A stretch of 64,000 nt of DNA from Talinum fruticosum (Eukaryota; Streptophyta; Magnoliopsida; Caryophyllales; Talinaceae). The stretch lies in the NCBI GenBank assembly GCA_021018815.1, contig JAITYX010000076.1, forward strand, positions 2,046,001 through 2,110,000, in the 5' to 3' direction. Both the position numbers and the translations under genes were made by a program. The notes below the pieces were generated by a model. The model worked only from the letters and a program-made list of their open reading frames with translations, was not told where the DNA came from and made no database searches. Positions 14,031 to 27,971 of the stretch are shown piece by piece (position 1 is the stretch's first letter; the number at the start of each line of letters is the position of its first letter).

Positions 14031-14210
14031 CATGGATTGAAATGATGAATGAAAGAGAATCCATAGTGTGTAGTGTAGTTGGTGATTGATGATTAGAAGG
14101 TTAATGATTGCGATGGTTAAGAGGCAGTGAAGGGTTGCTTTCTGATAATCATGGATTAAAATGATTAATGAAAGAGAACCACGACGTGCGGCCTCGTGAT
14201 TGAGGCAGTG
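14031..14210. repeat. Diverged direct duplication, offset about 119 bp
   Basis: A block beginning CATGGATT, followed by AATGAT.AATGAAAGAGAA, occurs at 14031 and again at 14150 with substitutions. The second copy soon runs into a CT-rich tract. Confidence 0.6.
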
Positions 14211-17200
14211 GGGGCACCATCTCTCTCTCTCTCCTCCCCTCCCCCTGTCCTGCTGATTTTATTCTTTTTGCACCTTCTTCTTTTAGTAAAGTGATTAACG
14301 ATGATGAATTTCCATAAAGAGCAATGTATGATGTATCTAACTGGCTAATTAATCGTTTCTTGGTATTATATGGGAAAGTCGTTTTCCCAATAATCCTAAC
14401 CTAAATCCAATTATAAATTTGCATCTCTAAAGTTGATTTATAGGGTGTCAAATCAAAAATAGCGGACTAGAGAGGTTGTTCTTAATGGATTCTAAATTAA
14501 AAATTATTATTTGCCAACTACTCCAAATAAAAGATTAATTTACATAGACATTTTACTTTAGTTGGACATAATTTAACTTTAAAAATTTACTTTTTCAGCA
14601 GTCTAAATTTTAGAAAATGGACATGGCTTTTCCAATAATCCAATCATTTACCAAAAACAATCCATTTCGCGCTTGATGAAATGTGAACTTGAAAATTCTA
14701 TCCTCTCAAAATGGACGACTACTAGGAATCTATCATCAACCTTCCAACTTGGGGGTTTGGATTAGATTTGTGGGACATTTTTGGTGAGTACTTTCTTTGT
14801 GTGTATGTAAAGTCATTTGAGTAATAATCAAAATATTTCTACTTAATAGACACTAATCTATTGTATTCTTTGATATTTCTATATCATATAATTTGGCCAT
14901 GAAGAAACTTTCAATATGATTCACCCTCAAGAATCATATTGCGATATCTAATGTGCAATGGGTAACCTTAGTTTAACGTATTCACCTCGAGAACTTTGGT
15001 GAATTTTTAGGGCAAGTTTAAAAAGAGGTACATTGCATAACTTTGGTATCCTTAGGGGAAGTCTAAAAGGATGTACATTGCATGTGGGTGAGGATAATAT
15101 GTCATGTTTGCTAAGATTGTAAGTTAGTTGATAGAAAACTTGAGTAAATAATGCTTAATGAACACACTTAGAAAAAAGAATATAAGTGGCATACAAATTG
15201 ATATCAATAAGTTAAATATTTGGATCCATCATTAGTGAACTCTTAAGTGAAACTCAAGCAACAATAAGCCTTTTGTAACCGAAATTAGTTATCATAAGAG
15301 TAAGTATACATAAAGCATCAAATGCCACATTGCGACTTCTTTAGATTCAAGTAATTTTTTAATGATTATTCATAACTTGATATCATAAAAGATTATATAA
15401 ACAATAGTTCAACGACAAAAATTACTATCTATTGCTGATATGACGAAAAACAATACTTAAAACAAATGATAAAGAGGTTTACATTTATTTTATTTTATAT
15501 GCAAGTTTTATCCCTAATTTTCTCGACTCTTTATTCTCTCAAATTCGACATGGCATGTTTGGATAGGAGAAAAAGAAAAATGCTAGTAGCTAATAATATG
15601 GAAAACCTCTTGACTTGTCTCCTGGTCAAATTTGGGAGAAGTGGGTCAAGATTTGCAAATAGGGTTTGCACAAAGGGGGCAAATGGGTGCAATGAATTTG
15701 AGCAGAGGGAGTATACAACAAGTCATGATTCTCACTTGCCATTTTGTGAGCTTCCAGAGAAATGTTGTATGTTTTAGGCACACCTTTCGGCTCTCCCAAT
15801 GACATTATAATGTCTTGTTCTTCTTCATGAGCCCACTTCATAATCAACCGAGCATATCATGTTGCAAACACATTATAATGTGGTCAAGGTCAACCACAAT
15901 TTCTTCATTCTTTTTGGGAAAATTTGCATGAATGTGCAAATATAAGTTTTATAAGGCATTGATCAATTTGGTTGCTTAAAGTATGGTATAAAGATGTAAT
16001 ATATTAAGCGTAGATTGTAGTATAATTTTATATTTTTGTGTAAACAAAATAGAAATGTTCCATCAGTTAAATCAAATACTGAAAAAATTTGGACGTAGAT
16101 ACTGCTCCATTCATACGTGTATATTAGAGTTTGGGGTATAAGTTTGGACGTAGATACTGAAAAAATTATAATGATATTGTTTTAAAAGATATATATTGTT
16201 TCTTTTTTATTGGACCCTATAAAAGTAAGATCCACGTTGGGAGTTCTTATCAATCACCATAATTAGTGCGTATTATTACACAGAGAGATAGTTTACATCG
16301 GCTTATGGTAGTACTTTGTCAGTAAAATATAACATAAAGATAAATAAAAATTAAATTCAGTATACAAAATATAATCGAATTCAACGTAACATGACTTGAT
16401 TGGACTCGAAATCGATACAATTTCGTTCTTTAAAGTGAAGACATTTTTCTTTAGTGATTGATATTGGATATGGAGAATGATATCAAGGCTAAGAGATTAG
16501 CATTATATTGAATATCTAATTATGGAATTTATTACTTCATAAAGTATAGAAAAAGACAAGTATGGGATGAATGAAGCATGTGAGCATCTTGTGCCACGAA
16601 ATGTGTAGTGAATAACCAACCAATTCCACATCTCTTGCAATCTGTCATATTTTTTGAGTATTACGAGGACCTTAATTATCCCAATTATTAGTAAATATAT
16701 TCTTCTTTAAAAAAAATAAAATTATAGTTATTATGCTCATGGAGCTTCATTCTTAGACAGTTAAGACAGTTGATCGTCCATTATTTTTTATTTTTATTTT
16801 TTAATTATTAATGCATGTAAGAAAATCTTAGGCACATTTGCCTTTAATGGAGGAGATTTGGATGTCCCTTCTTCTCACCAAGAGTCACAAAAATCATTAG
16901 GCATTGCTTGCTTAATTAAAAACTATACAATTAACTGATAAAAATGCAAATAGTTAAAACCCGATTTTAAAACGTAAATTTGAACAATTTAAATTTTATT
17001 ACTAACAGATAAATATTTCAAAAAAATTTAAAAAATAATGTTATTTGACCCTTAAAATTAGAAGAATATATATTATTAGACACCTTTTTATCTTGTTTTA
17101 GAATGATAAAGCTAATTTAAAAATCTATTTAACTCAATCTAATCCGTAATTATTTCTACGGTTACGAGACTTATTATAATTTTGTTAAGTATGAATGTAT

Positions 17201-17389
17201 ACTATCTAACTTTTAAGATACAACTTATGAATTTAAGTTGATAGATTATACGAGTTTTTACTAGATTATATATATTCTTCGAAATTATTGAAGTAAAAAA
17301 ATTTTCATTTAATTTTCTAAAATAAATTATTTTATTATGTGATGAAATGGGGAAAAACCGAATGTTTGAGAGAGAAATTTTGATTTCAC

Positions 17390-17700
17390 ATGTGCATGTC
17401 TGACTTTTTTTTTTTTTTTGGCGAATATTAACAATTTTTTAAAAGACAATATTAACAACAATTAAGGAGCTTAATCTACTCTCGATCTTCAAAAAGGTTT
17501 CTTTTTAAGAGGGAGAATATTCACAATGAGTGGTTAATTTAATCATAGAAACACTCTTCCCAATGCCATTATTAGGTAATTATGACATGTAAATATGTAA
17601 TTAGTAATTAAACCCCAAATTGATATTGTCATTAACGTAATCTATGACATAATTAATATGCACGAATCAATTTGGATTACACTGTTCCTTGACCTTCATA
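17390..17700. repeat. Diverged segmental duplication, copy 1
   Basis: The block order TGTGCATGTCTGA, poly-T, ATTAAGGAGC.TAATCT, GGTTTCTTTTT, CAATGCCATTA, TATGCACGAATCAA, TGACCTT recurs in the same order in copy 2 at 18255-18590. The copies are clearly homologous but heavily diverged. Confidence 0.65.
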
Positions 17701-18254
17701 TATAGTTTGACTCAAAATGGAACTTTATTCTAGATTGATTATTTCAACTAAAAACTACGCATAATTGAGATAAATAAATAGAATAATTTAAATTTGATCT
17801 AAATCTGAATAATTATCTGCCGAAGCTAAATTTGTTTAACTCAAAGTTTTACTCGTACACTCGGGTCGCTAATTTTGAAGGTTCTATCGATTATAGTTGA
17901 TAAAAGTTATATTGAAATTATCAAACTATTTAAATTCAAATTTTATTCTTCTAATTATGTATAGAGTACGACATATCGAGTATATCGCGGTTGAGTTATA
18001 TTTAAAATTTAAAATTTATAATACCTAAATACATCAAATACGGAATATTTGGTATCGATTATCACATTTTCCTCTTAAAATATATCAATTGCGGTTGAAA
18101 GTTTGGAGTCCATCAATTCTCATCTCTAATCTGCCAATTTATTTTGCTTTTTCGAAATTATTATAAGAAATAAATGAGCCAATTTGATTTTTTTTCTAAA
18201 ATGTGTGAATTTTTCTTTTTTCTGTTAATTGTGTGAGAAAAAAAAAAGGTACTT

Positions 18255-18590
18255 TACATGTGCATATATATTATGTCTGATTTTGTCACCAAGAAAAAAA
18301 AATTATTATGATTTGTTTTGGACAATACAAATACCATTAATTAAGGAGCCTAATCTGGCCGCGAGCTTCACAATGGTTTCTTTTTGGGGAGGAAGAAAGC
18401 ATATTAATGAATAATTGATCATTTAGTTTAATCCAACCCTCTTGATCCCTATGCCATTAATACTTAATTAGTTAATTATTGCCTCTCTAATTAACTCGTT
18501 AACCCTCATTTCATCTTCTTGTTAGCATAATCCGTGACATAATATGCACGAATCAACATTAGATTGCATTGTTCTTTGACCTTGTTTGTT
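18255..18590. repeat. Diverged segmental duplication, copy 2
   Basis: Partner of the block at 17390-17700. It keeps the words TTAAGGAGCCTAATCT, GGTTTCTTTTTG, ATGCCATTAAT and TATGCACGAATCAA in order and ends near TTTGACCTT. A shorter third trace with GTACGAATCA lies near 19460. Confidence 0.65.
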
Positions 18591-19990
18591 TGACTCGGCT
18601 AATTGACATGTACCGGTCATGTGATCATATGAATGAGCTATAGTTGATAGACCTTATAATCGGGTCATTTAGACGGGGTTAGTTCGGATAAGGTCATGTT
18701 CGGGTCACTAAGGTTCAACCGAGTTTGGGTTTGTGTTTGGTTTCGATTTCATTTTTGATTTCCGGTTGTTGAATTTGGGTCAGTTGATGTTTGATCCAAC
18801 AAACTTTCGTGTAAAAGGAAAAAACTTTGTTGGAAAAATATTTGTGTCGAGTCATGTCAATTTGGCTTTTTAAGTGTCGAGTAAATTTCGGTTCAATTCG
18901 ATTTTGGGTAATTGGTTCAAGTCGGGTCACTTTACTATTTTGAAGAACTTGTTTGAGATGTGAGGGATAGTATGAAATGATTTTGTAATCGAAATTACAT
19001 CGATTCAACATAATCATTAGATATGAGATTTATCCTATTTTAAATTGAGTTGAATAATACACTTATTAGTTACGTTTATTCATGGTTCATCTCATTAATT
19101 ATAAATGATTAAAACTACAAGATAAAAATCCCATAAATCAAATAATTCCAGAATATTTGCATCAAAAAATAATTTCCAGGATTTGTTATGATTTAGTTAC
19201 TTATAGCGGTTATGATCTATTTTGAGTTGTTATGAACGGTTATAAGAGTTCGTGTAATATTTAAGTCAATTATGTTTTAGTAGGTTGGTTGCATATAAAT
19301 ATTTATCTAGGCTTCTATTAAGTTAAATTAGTATTGACTTTGTAGAGAGTTATGAGTTATAAGTTTGAGATTCTTTTATTAATTTGATGAACTTTGTGTT
19401 GTAATAGTAATTTGTGACATAATAATATTTATTGTCATCTCGTAGGTCATCTAACTCAATATGTACGAATCATATATTATTTCTTGTCCTACTAATATCT
19501 ACCTTTTGATACCCAAACATATTGTCACACTATTTATATAACTCGTATGAGTTAGGATTATTTAAATTGTTTGACTCTTAGAGGGCTCGACTTCTTAATA
19601 TTCCAAATTACGAGTACAATCTTAAAACCTTGATGATATTTATTAATATTTTTTTATTTATTATTTTAGATTATTTATTTATTCTTTTGCAATTTAGAAT
19701 GATGGAAAATGAACGCGTGTTGGGCTCTAATGATTTTTATATGTTGGGTTCGATAACTTTGATGAGTCACGAAAGCGTTTTCGCTCCGAGGGGATAACAT
19801 GTAGAAGAATGTTGTTGAAAGTGAAACCATTCAATAAAATCAAATAATCGAGAAAAAGAAATTCACAGGTACAACATTGCTCTGTAATTCAATAATTTCT
19901 TAAGTTATGCATTGTACAACATTATTCACGTGCATAACACGGGTCGAGACTAGTAATGGTAATAATAAAATTTTATATATAATAACTTTT

Positions 19991-20025
<35 letters not shown>

Positions 20026-20073
20026 AACAACAACAACAACAACAACAACAATAATAATAATAATAATAATAAT
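19991..20073. repeat. (CAA)n then (TAA)n compound microsatellite
   Basis: About 60 bases of CAA/ACA repeat interrupted once by AATA, passing into an AAT repeat. Confidence 0.95.
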
Positions 20074-22607
20074 ATGATTAGCGGCTATAGTGGGTAGTCA
20101 TTATCTGCGATTATAGTCGTTAAGAGCTTTTATAATCTGTTATGATTTGCCATTGGAAACGTCAACCGCTAAATTTCCGGCGGCATAGCTGCGAGAATAG
20201 TGGAAAAACCCTAACAAAGGGCATGGTGAACCCCATCGAGGGAAGCCTTTTCTCTCTTCTCCGCGTCAACCACCAATTTGTCGAATATTTCAGCGACGGC
20301 AGTGGCGAGTCATCAAAACAAGGAGAGAGAAAAGGGGAGTGGGGGTTAAATGAGTGAGTTAGTGGGTATAAATTAAGGTTTAATCTCAGCCGTATTAAAT
20401 TATAAATGAAGGGTGAAGATTGAAAGTTCATACTTCTCATCTAAACTCCTAGTTTTCAAAAAATATGATATATAAAACGTATCCTACACATTTAAATATC
20501 AATTTAAACTTTTAGATGAAACCGTTCTTGTATATAATATTATATCCTTTTTAAGTCGAGAGGTATCGAGTTCAAATTTTAATAGTGCCATATTAAATTG
20601 TTGTGTAAGGTAAGAGGGGCCTTCATAGTATTTACGTCTCAAACCCAAATAATACTCGTATAAGTGGACGTATTAGAATATACAACCTATCTTTAGTTTT
20701 TAAAAAGCATAAATTTAAACTTTTTATTCAAATAATTCTCGTAATTGAATAAAGTTTCAAAGCTAGGCCATGGTCTCATAAACAGTACTACCATTTTATT
20801 TTTTAACTCGGGCTTTCCCAAATAAGGAACAAGCTTCCCCCTCCCCTACCTTGTGTGTAGGATTATTTAAAAAGACACAGCCCACTCATTGGACCTCCCA
20901 CGTAAAAATGTTAGTGAAATATTATCTGGTTTAATTATCCGAATTTATTTAATTAAATTTAAATAGAATTATAAATATTTTATCTAAATTTAAATTTTGG
21001 GTACAAGAACTGTCAATCTCTATTTATATCGACAAAACTTAATTTTTATGCAAATTTAAACTTATCAATTTATTCAACCAAGAATAGACAGGGTATTGAA
21101 GAAAACATTTTATTTCAGATTCTATGTATAATTCTATTTAAATTGATTCTATAACTTGGACTTTTGCCACCTCTAATATTGCATCTGTCATATTTCAAAA
21201 TTTTACTAATTAAACTTGTCCATTTCTTTTTTTTTTTATAAAAAAAGCATTAAATTGACTAATATTTCAACAAAAATATACATCTATGTAAAGTATAATT
21301 TTTTAGGTCAAATGTTAGCAATCGTGGACTCGACACTTGTTTTTCCGGGCCACGTATAACTAAATGGAAAGGGGATGGGAAATTAGGAAGTAAAAAAATT
21401 ATTTTTTTATCTTTTTATGACCTGGGTCTATGGAACTAGAATCACCTTATAACGTGTACAATATTAGTCACAACTCATATGTTTGATCTCTTTCTCTTTT
21501 TTTTTTTTTTTTTTTTTGGCTAGAAATCAAAACTACCCCAAATCATAATATGGATTACAAGATGATTTGGAAGAGATATGTACATACCCATGATAACAAT
21601 TAAACTAATTACAAATTAATATAATTTTCCCTCTTTTAATCAATGATTAAGCACTTGATTAAGAGGACGGATTTGTACCCTCAAGAAAATGATAAAAATT
21701 AATTTTAGGGATTCATAATAATAATAAATAATAAATAATAATAATAGAGCTCCCCAATAGTACAACCCACCAATCACATGCCTCAATAATGAATAACGAG
21801 TTACCCACCCTTAATATTTTCATAATATAATAAAATTTTTTAAAAAAAATAGCCCCAGCACAACATAGTGGGCTATGATTTTGTAAATTTATTTTTTAAA
21901 ATTTTGTTGTTATATTTTATTGTTTTATGTTTTTAATTAATTAATTATCTATATATGTGCAGCATACTTGCTGGGGTTCTCACATGGAATTCCCTTCCAA
22001 AGCCATTTCTCCCACGATCTCCAAAGCATTGCCCCCAAAATCCTATGTCCCTTCTAATAATTCATGAATCATGAGTATGTAGGTTTAACTTGTTTCAAGT
22101 AATTCGATATCTAATTTTTTAAAATAAGTTTTTGAGTTTGAAAATATGTGAGTGGACAAATTTTACTATTTTATACGGGTCTCAATTTACTTAACCGGTT
22201 AAATTTTTACAAGTTATCATCGGACAAATCTGTAAAAATTTAGGCAACACAAACCCATATTTTTCCATATATATAAAGTAACAAACTTCAGCCTCCTATA
22301 TTGTATAGGAATGTTTCCTTCGACCAGTCGCAAAATGTCAAACTAAATTATAATTTTCTATTAAATTATTATGTCAAAAGATATTGTTCCATTTTTCCTA
22401 GACGATTCCTTTTTTTTTTTTTTTTAATAAGTCTCTACGTTGTAGAGTACTTTTCCAAACCAACAAGTCAAAACTTTTCAGTCATGTTCGCCAAAATGAG
22501 TTGTTTGAATAGTGGATAACTATTTGTGTAATGATAGCTGTTTAGGTAGTCGATAACTCGTTAGATTTTAGTCGTTAGCGGATAACCGTTCAATTGAGCG
22601 GTTGAAT

Positions 22608-22915
22608 AAATGTGTTCGGTAAATTTAGCGGTTGAGTTAGTTGATTATTGTAAATTTACGTAAAAGGATATAAATAATTTGTCAAATATAATTTAATGAA
22701 GGGATTTTTTTGTCAAAAATATATGAAACGCTACTTTCAAATGCCAAAAGCTAATTTCTTAACTTTTCAAAAACACTACTTGAAACACTAAAAGCTATTG
22801 CAAACGCTAGTTAAAACACTACCTTATTGAACGCTAATATTTGGTTAATTAGTATTTTGACTTAGTTAAAACGCTAAAAGCTACTTCAAACGCTATTGTC
22901 GAACAGGGTCCTTCC
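22608..22915. mobile_element. MITE-like non-autonomous DNA element
   Basis: The left end reads GTGTTCGGTAAATTTAGCGG. The right end, on the opposite strand, reads CCCTGTTCGACAATAGCG, giving an imperfect terminal inverted repeat of about 15-18 bases. The interior is AT-rich with AACGCTA-type repeats and no coding potential. The ends resemble hAT-type MITEs and the elements at 62547 and 63421. Confidence 0.5.
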
Positions 22916-25900
22916 TCTTATAGATAAGAAAATCCATCTTTGCTATAATAGATTGAAATATGTATGTGCTCGAATCATACCTTTTTAAAGCTAATTTGCA
23001 TTAACTATTTCTATAACGCGTATATCACTTCATTATGTGGTGTACAACTTTATCCCAAACTTTAAGTGGTAACCTGTTTTCTGTATTGGAATTTTAATCT
23101 CCTATTTTACCATCATTTTGAATTTAATCTCTTGACTATAGTGAATACTTTGGTGAACATTTATTTTCAAAAATATATTCCTCATTAAAACATATGTCTT
23201 CATATATATTAAGAAACACTATAAAAAAAAAAAATGATTCAAAGAGTTTATCTATTGGTGTTTTTTGTGAGAGATGTATATTTATGAGATTGCTAACTAG
23301 TATTAAATAAATTATACTAGTATATGTTTTCTATTTTAAAGTGATTGTCTTAAAGACCAAAAAAAAAAAAAAAAAACATAAAGCTATTGTCTTGGGTTAG
23401 CTATACGATATTTATAATTGAGATTGTAGTCAAATGAATTCATAACTAAATAATAAAATAAATTTTTTTCGAATAAAAAATACATTTTTGAAAAATAAAA
23501 CTTATAGTGCAATTAACTTCATAATTTATTCTATAAAAAAACTTTATAATAATTTAATCTCAACTCGCCTTATGAAAAAGAAACTAGTCACTCTTATGCA
23601 TAAGCATTTCAAAAAGAATTATGCAATATATTAGTATACGAGTCATATGTTATTATATTTATATTAGACTTTAAGGATTTGTTTGAAATGCCTGTTAAAA
23701 TAAGTTGTTATAGCTAAAAATGAGTATAAATAAGCTAAAACGAGATTTAACAAGCTGAAAGTATCGGTTGTTATAACTATTATAACCGTTATAAACCGAA
23801 ATGAGTTGAAATTGTTAGCTTTTATTACAAGTGAAATAAGTTATAATGAGCTAAAATGAACTGAAATAAGTTGATTAAAGATTATATAAATGTCATTTCG
23901 AATAGGCAAAGGACTATTAAAATTAGTCGTTATACTTGTTATAACTAAAATGAGCAGAAACGAGCTAAAACAAGCTTAAATAAACTGAAACTATTAGCTG
24001 CTATAAGCTGAAATGAGTTGAAATAGTTAATTATTATAGGTGAAATGGGATAGAGTGAGCTAACATTGGCTAAAATAATTAGTTATTATAACTATTATAA
24101 CTGAAATTAGCTGAAAAGAGTTAAAATGAACTTAAAAGATATTATAAATGCATGTATAAATGCTATTTTGACCATGTCCTAAAATTTCATAAGCATCAAT
24201 ATTCTCTATTTAGAAAAGAAGATAGAGTATGCAAATTAAGGCCATGTTTGGCAAATGATTTTTTGACAAAAAATAAAAATTTTTTTTGGGGGGGAGGGGG
24301 TTGGCTTTTCACTTGAAAAAATTATTTAAATTGTTTAGTAAGTTAATTTTTTGTAGTAACTTTTTATTCTCAAAAATCGCTTTTAAAAATCTAATTTCTT
24401 TTTTTTTGGGAAAAGATAAAGTTATATATATTCCCAAAACTGTAAAGCTAAAATCTAATTTCAATCCTTTTTTATTAACTTTTTGTAAATTAATCTTTTA
24501 CGTCACATATTCTTGAGAAATAATTAATTTTACTAAATATTTTTTAAAAAATAATTCATATAAATAACTAATCCAATTATAAGTAACAACTAACAATTAT
24601 TTCAACCATACGAACAACTAATAGGTGATGCCCTAAGTCTTAATTTATGGGTTAAGATCGAAATCAAAGGCCTCATTTAAATAAAAAATACCAGTAATAA
24701 TTTACAGATCGAAAAATATAATTTATAAAACTGAAATATATGAAAACCAGACATTAATGGCGAGAAACCCTGCAATAAATAGTGCCATACAACAGTATTG
24801 TACACTAGCTAGTTGTGGTGAACAACCAGAAAGGAGCTATAGACGCAAGTGAGAGACAGGATTGGCTTGTGGTTTTTGACTGTTGGAAAGCAGTTGGCAC
24901 GATTTTATCATTAAAATATTCACCATGTGACCTAGCGTTTGTAAAAATTCAGATTTGGGTTAAAATCAGGTTGAAAAAATCAGTTTTTGGGCGATATTTT
25001 TGTCTAATATCCGATTTTTTCAGGTCGGATAATTGAGACAAACGTAAATTCCAATTAAAATTGATTTTGGACAATAAAAATAGGAAAATTTTTTGTCCGT
25101 ATTTAAAATTCGAACAAAAAAGTAATATCCGGACGAAATTTACCAATGCGATCGTTGGTAAAAAAAAAATAAAATCAGTAATTATGTGAGACCATCACAT
25201 ATTATATTTATCATAAGACTGATTATTTTTATATTGAATAATAACTGGAGTGACTAATATATAATTTATTTAGATTAATCGTGCTAAAATTCACTCATAG
25301 ATAAACTATTAATTACCTACAAATTAAAAAATTATTCAAAAATATATTATTAGTAATTTTAAAATCTTACAGTAATATTCGTGGGTCTCATCCAAATTTT
25401 TTGAATTGAAATTTAGTGTCTCCTTCACATTTCTTCAGCGGACTTTTCCTGTCCAAAATGTAAACAACCCACATGTGATCTTGGACGAGGGAATCAACCC
25501 ACAACACTATAAGTTAAATCTATCACATGGAAATTTAGTTTTGTCTATTTCAAGTCATGAGAAATTGTTGGAGGCTATAAAATTTTTAAGTTATTGGATT
25601 AAATTTTTCTGTATTGGATAATTATATATCGATCATATGATAAATTTGGACATTATATTATGTTTTAGGGGTGTTTATTATATCTAAATCACACTACTTT
25701 TATAAATTACAAGTCCCTTCTATATTTGGGAATCATCCTCGTGATGTCTTATTAATGGTTTTTTTTATAATAAAAAGATTTCTTCACAAAAAAGAATAAA
25801 AGGGTTGCCAATTGATTTCAGATTAAAAACAATTTTAAAAAAATCATTTACCTTCAATTTCAAAGCTTATGGTATCTATGCGAAAGTCGGACTTGAGGAT

Positions 25901-27175
25901 GTTGAGAAAGGGAATTTAAATTCATTTATATATATGTCAATTAAATAAGAAGAAGGAAAAATTCAAGTTCAGCCGATAATACTAGCTATAGGTGTTCCCG
26001 TCGCACAATGCTAAAATATTTTAAAACATTCAAATATAATAACACGCGGATAAAAATAATACTAACTTTTTCAAGTTAATCAATTGATCAATGACCAATT
26101 CTAATAAAAGTTTTGACCAAATGGTGAAAGGCAGAAGACTTTTTCAAATTAATGTTTTTTTTTTTTTTTTGCTTAGATTAGGAAAATAGGTCATAAATAG
26201 AAATAGCTGATCAAGTTGAAACGTTGTACCATTCTAGCTATACATAATTTGCTAATCATGCATGGTCTCATCTCTTCTTTGTTTTTTCTGAGAAACAACT
26301 CAAGGAAAAAAAAAAACATATTTTATTTCTTATTTTTTTATTGCTAATACAGTTGAAATAGAAAGAGTTTTTTATAACATTCATCTTGTTTGAATTGATG
26401 AAAAAAATTATTTGAATGATTATATTCTATACTATCATTATTTATATATATATATATTGGTTGAATAATCGTTTGTATGTGTATCAAGGCAAAAAAAAAA
26501 AAAAAAAGTTAAGGTTAAATCTTCAACTCTACCGTTTATGTCGGTGACTTCACCTGCCACATTATGGCTCCACAAAGTTACTGACCTCTTAACTCGGTGG
26601 TATTCTACTGGCATTAAATAAGGTTAAAGTTCGAACTGTTAGCATCCAAGAAAATAGTTTGTATTATTTTTATCTAATACCTCCAAAGTTCATATTATTT
26701 TTATCCAAAAATCTTGTTTGTTCAATGAAAACAAGGATGCTCATTAATAAAAAGTCGTACCACATCTATAATAAAAATAATCTACCAATAATAGATATAC
26801 TAAAATATTAGAATAGATATATACTCATCTCAAAAAAAAAATTAAAAATTTATGATATATAAATCTTTTGAGAGAGTCATTAATCTCCCAAAAAAACCTC
26901 CACAAAGGAATTAATTAATTAGAAAATTTAAATCAGAAAAAAGAGAAAAAAATGATGAAAACAACATAAATGAAGGGGAAGGAAATAGACCTACCTAGAG
27001 TAGCTAGAGGTCACCAACTACCAAGTTGTTACAAAATCAGGAAACTCTACATTGAACTTGAAATTCTTATATAGCACTAAATTTAATTAATTCAGCAGTA
27101 CAACAACAACTCAAAAATAAATCATATAAAATATATACCAAATTGTAGCTAGATACCCTAATTAAGGACACTCCC

Positions 27176-27200
27176 CCCAAAAAAAAAAAAAAAAAAACTC
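27176..27200. repeat. Poly-A tract upstream of SAUR gene
   Basis: A short C run passes into about 20 A residues, followed by a C-rich CCCCTCCCC tract up to about 27237, within the likely promoter or 5' UTR of the SAUR gene. A TTTAAATTG stretch near 27235 is a weak TATA candidate. Confidence 0.5.
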
Positions 27201-27317
27201 CCTAGCCTAAGTTCCCCCTCCCCCTCCCCTCCCCTTTAAATTGCCCCCAAACATGCCCTTCTCCACCATGCTCGCTCACTCACCCAAGAAAGGGCCATAG
27301 AAAGTAGAAAGAGGAAA

Positions 27318-27971
27318 ATGGAAGGAAAGAAGTCTAACAAGATAAGAGAGATTGTGAGGCTTCAGCAGATCCTCAAGAAATGGAAAAAACTTGCAACTAC
27401 AAATTCATCGTCAAAAACCAACAACAGCAGCAGCAACAACAACGGAGGAGGAGGAGGAGGAAACAAAGGCATAAAGTTTTTGAAGAAAACCCTCTCATTC
27501 TCGGACAACAGTAGTTTCAACAACACCACCACCCACCCGCCATCGTCGTCGGCGAGTGGGGACCACGTGCCGAAGGGGTACTTGGCGGTGTGCGTGGGAA
27601 AAGAGCTAAAGAGGTACGTGATCCCCACGCACTACCTCGGGCACCAGGCCTTCAGCATTCTGCTCCGGGAAGCCGAGGAGGAGTTCGGGTTCCACCAGGA
27701 GGGCGTCCTCAAGATTCCCTCGGACGTCTCCGTCTTCGAGCGGATCCTCCGGATGGTCGAGGTCGGAGGATCCGGCGCCCGGTCGGGGAGGAGAACATCA
27801 TCAGAGTCAGAGAACTATAACAATGACTTGTTTGCTCCGCATCATAATTTCCATCACTACCATTATCAAGACTTGGAGGTCATGAGCAGTTCTTTGAGTT
27901 TGAGTGCCTGTTGTTCTCCTGATTGTAGTGATCATCTCCTTCAATCTTCTCACCCTCAGCTTTGTAGATGA
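27318..27971 (+). CDS. SAUR family protein (small auxin-up RNA), 217 aa
   Basis: Single-exon, intact gene for a SAUR-like auxin-responsive protein. The family's known members inhibit PP2C.D phosphatases at the plasma membrane and so promote cell expansion. The N-terminus MEGKKSNKIREIVRLQQIL with KKWKKL matches the longer SAUR subgroup like Arabidopsis SAUR52/53. Residues about 35-50 are Asn/Ser/Gly low complexity. The SAUR core spans about 84-150 and shows VPKGYLAVCVGKELKRY, IPTHYLGHQAF and LLREAEEEFGF, then LKIPSDVSVFERIL. The tail of about 65 residues is Ser/His rich with CCSPDCSD. The core codons (about 27530-27790) are strikingly GC-rich compared with the AT-rich surroundings. The absence of introns and intact frame are normal for the family. 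The ATG at 27318 is the only one that gives the conserved N-terminus. Confidence 0.95.
   Translation: MEGKKSNKIREIVRLQQILKKWKKLATTNSSSKTNNSSSNNNGGGGGGNKGIKFLKKTLSFSDNSSFNNTTTHPPSSSASGDHVPKGYLAVCVGKELKRYVIPTHYLGHQAFSILLREAEEEFGFHQEGVLKIPSDVSVFERILRMVEVGGSGARSGRRTSSESENYNNDLFAPHHNFHHYHYQDLEVMSSSLSLSACCSPDCSDHLLQSSHPQLCR

Larger units (their letters stand above)
13951..27260. other. 13-kb AT-rich gene-poor region
   Basis: No open frame over about 100 codons has recognisable content. The region holds microsatellites, poly-T and poly-A runs, a diverged segment duplication (17.4 and 18.3 kb), a (CAA)n tract near 20.0 kb, and a MITE-like element at 22.6 kb. A block at about 23660-24190 is built of variants of short words such as AGCTGAAATGAG and GTTATAACT, and looks like a decayed non-autonomous element. 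Confidence 0.65.
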
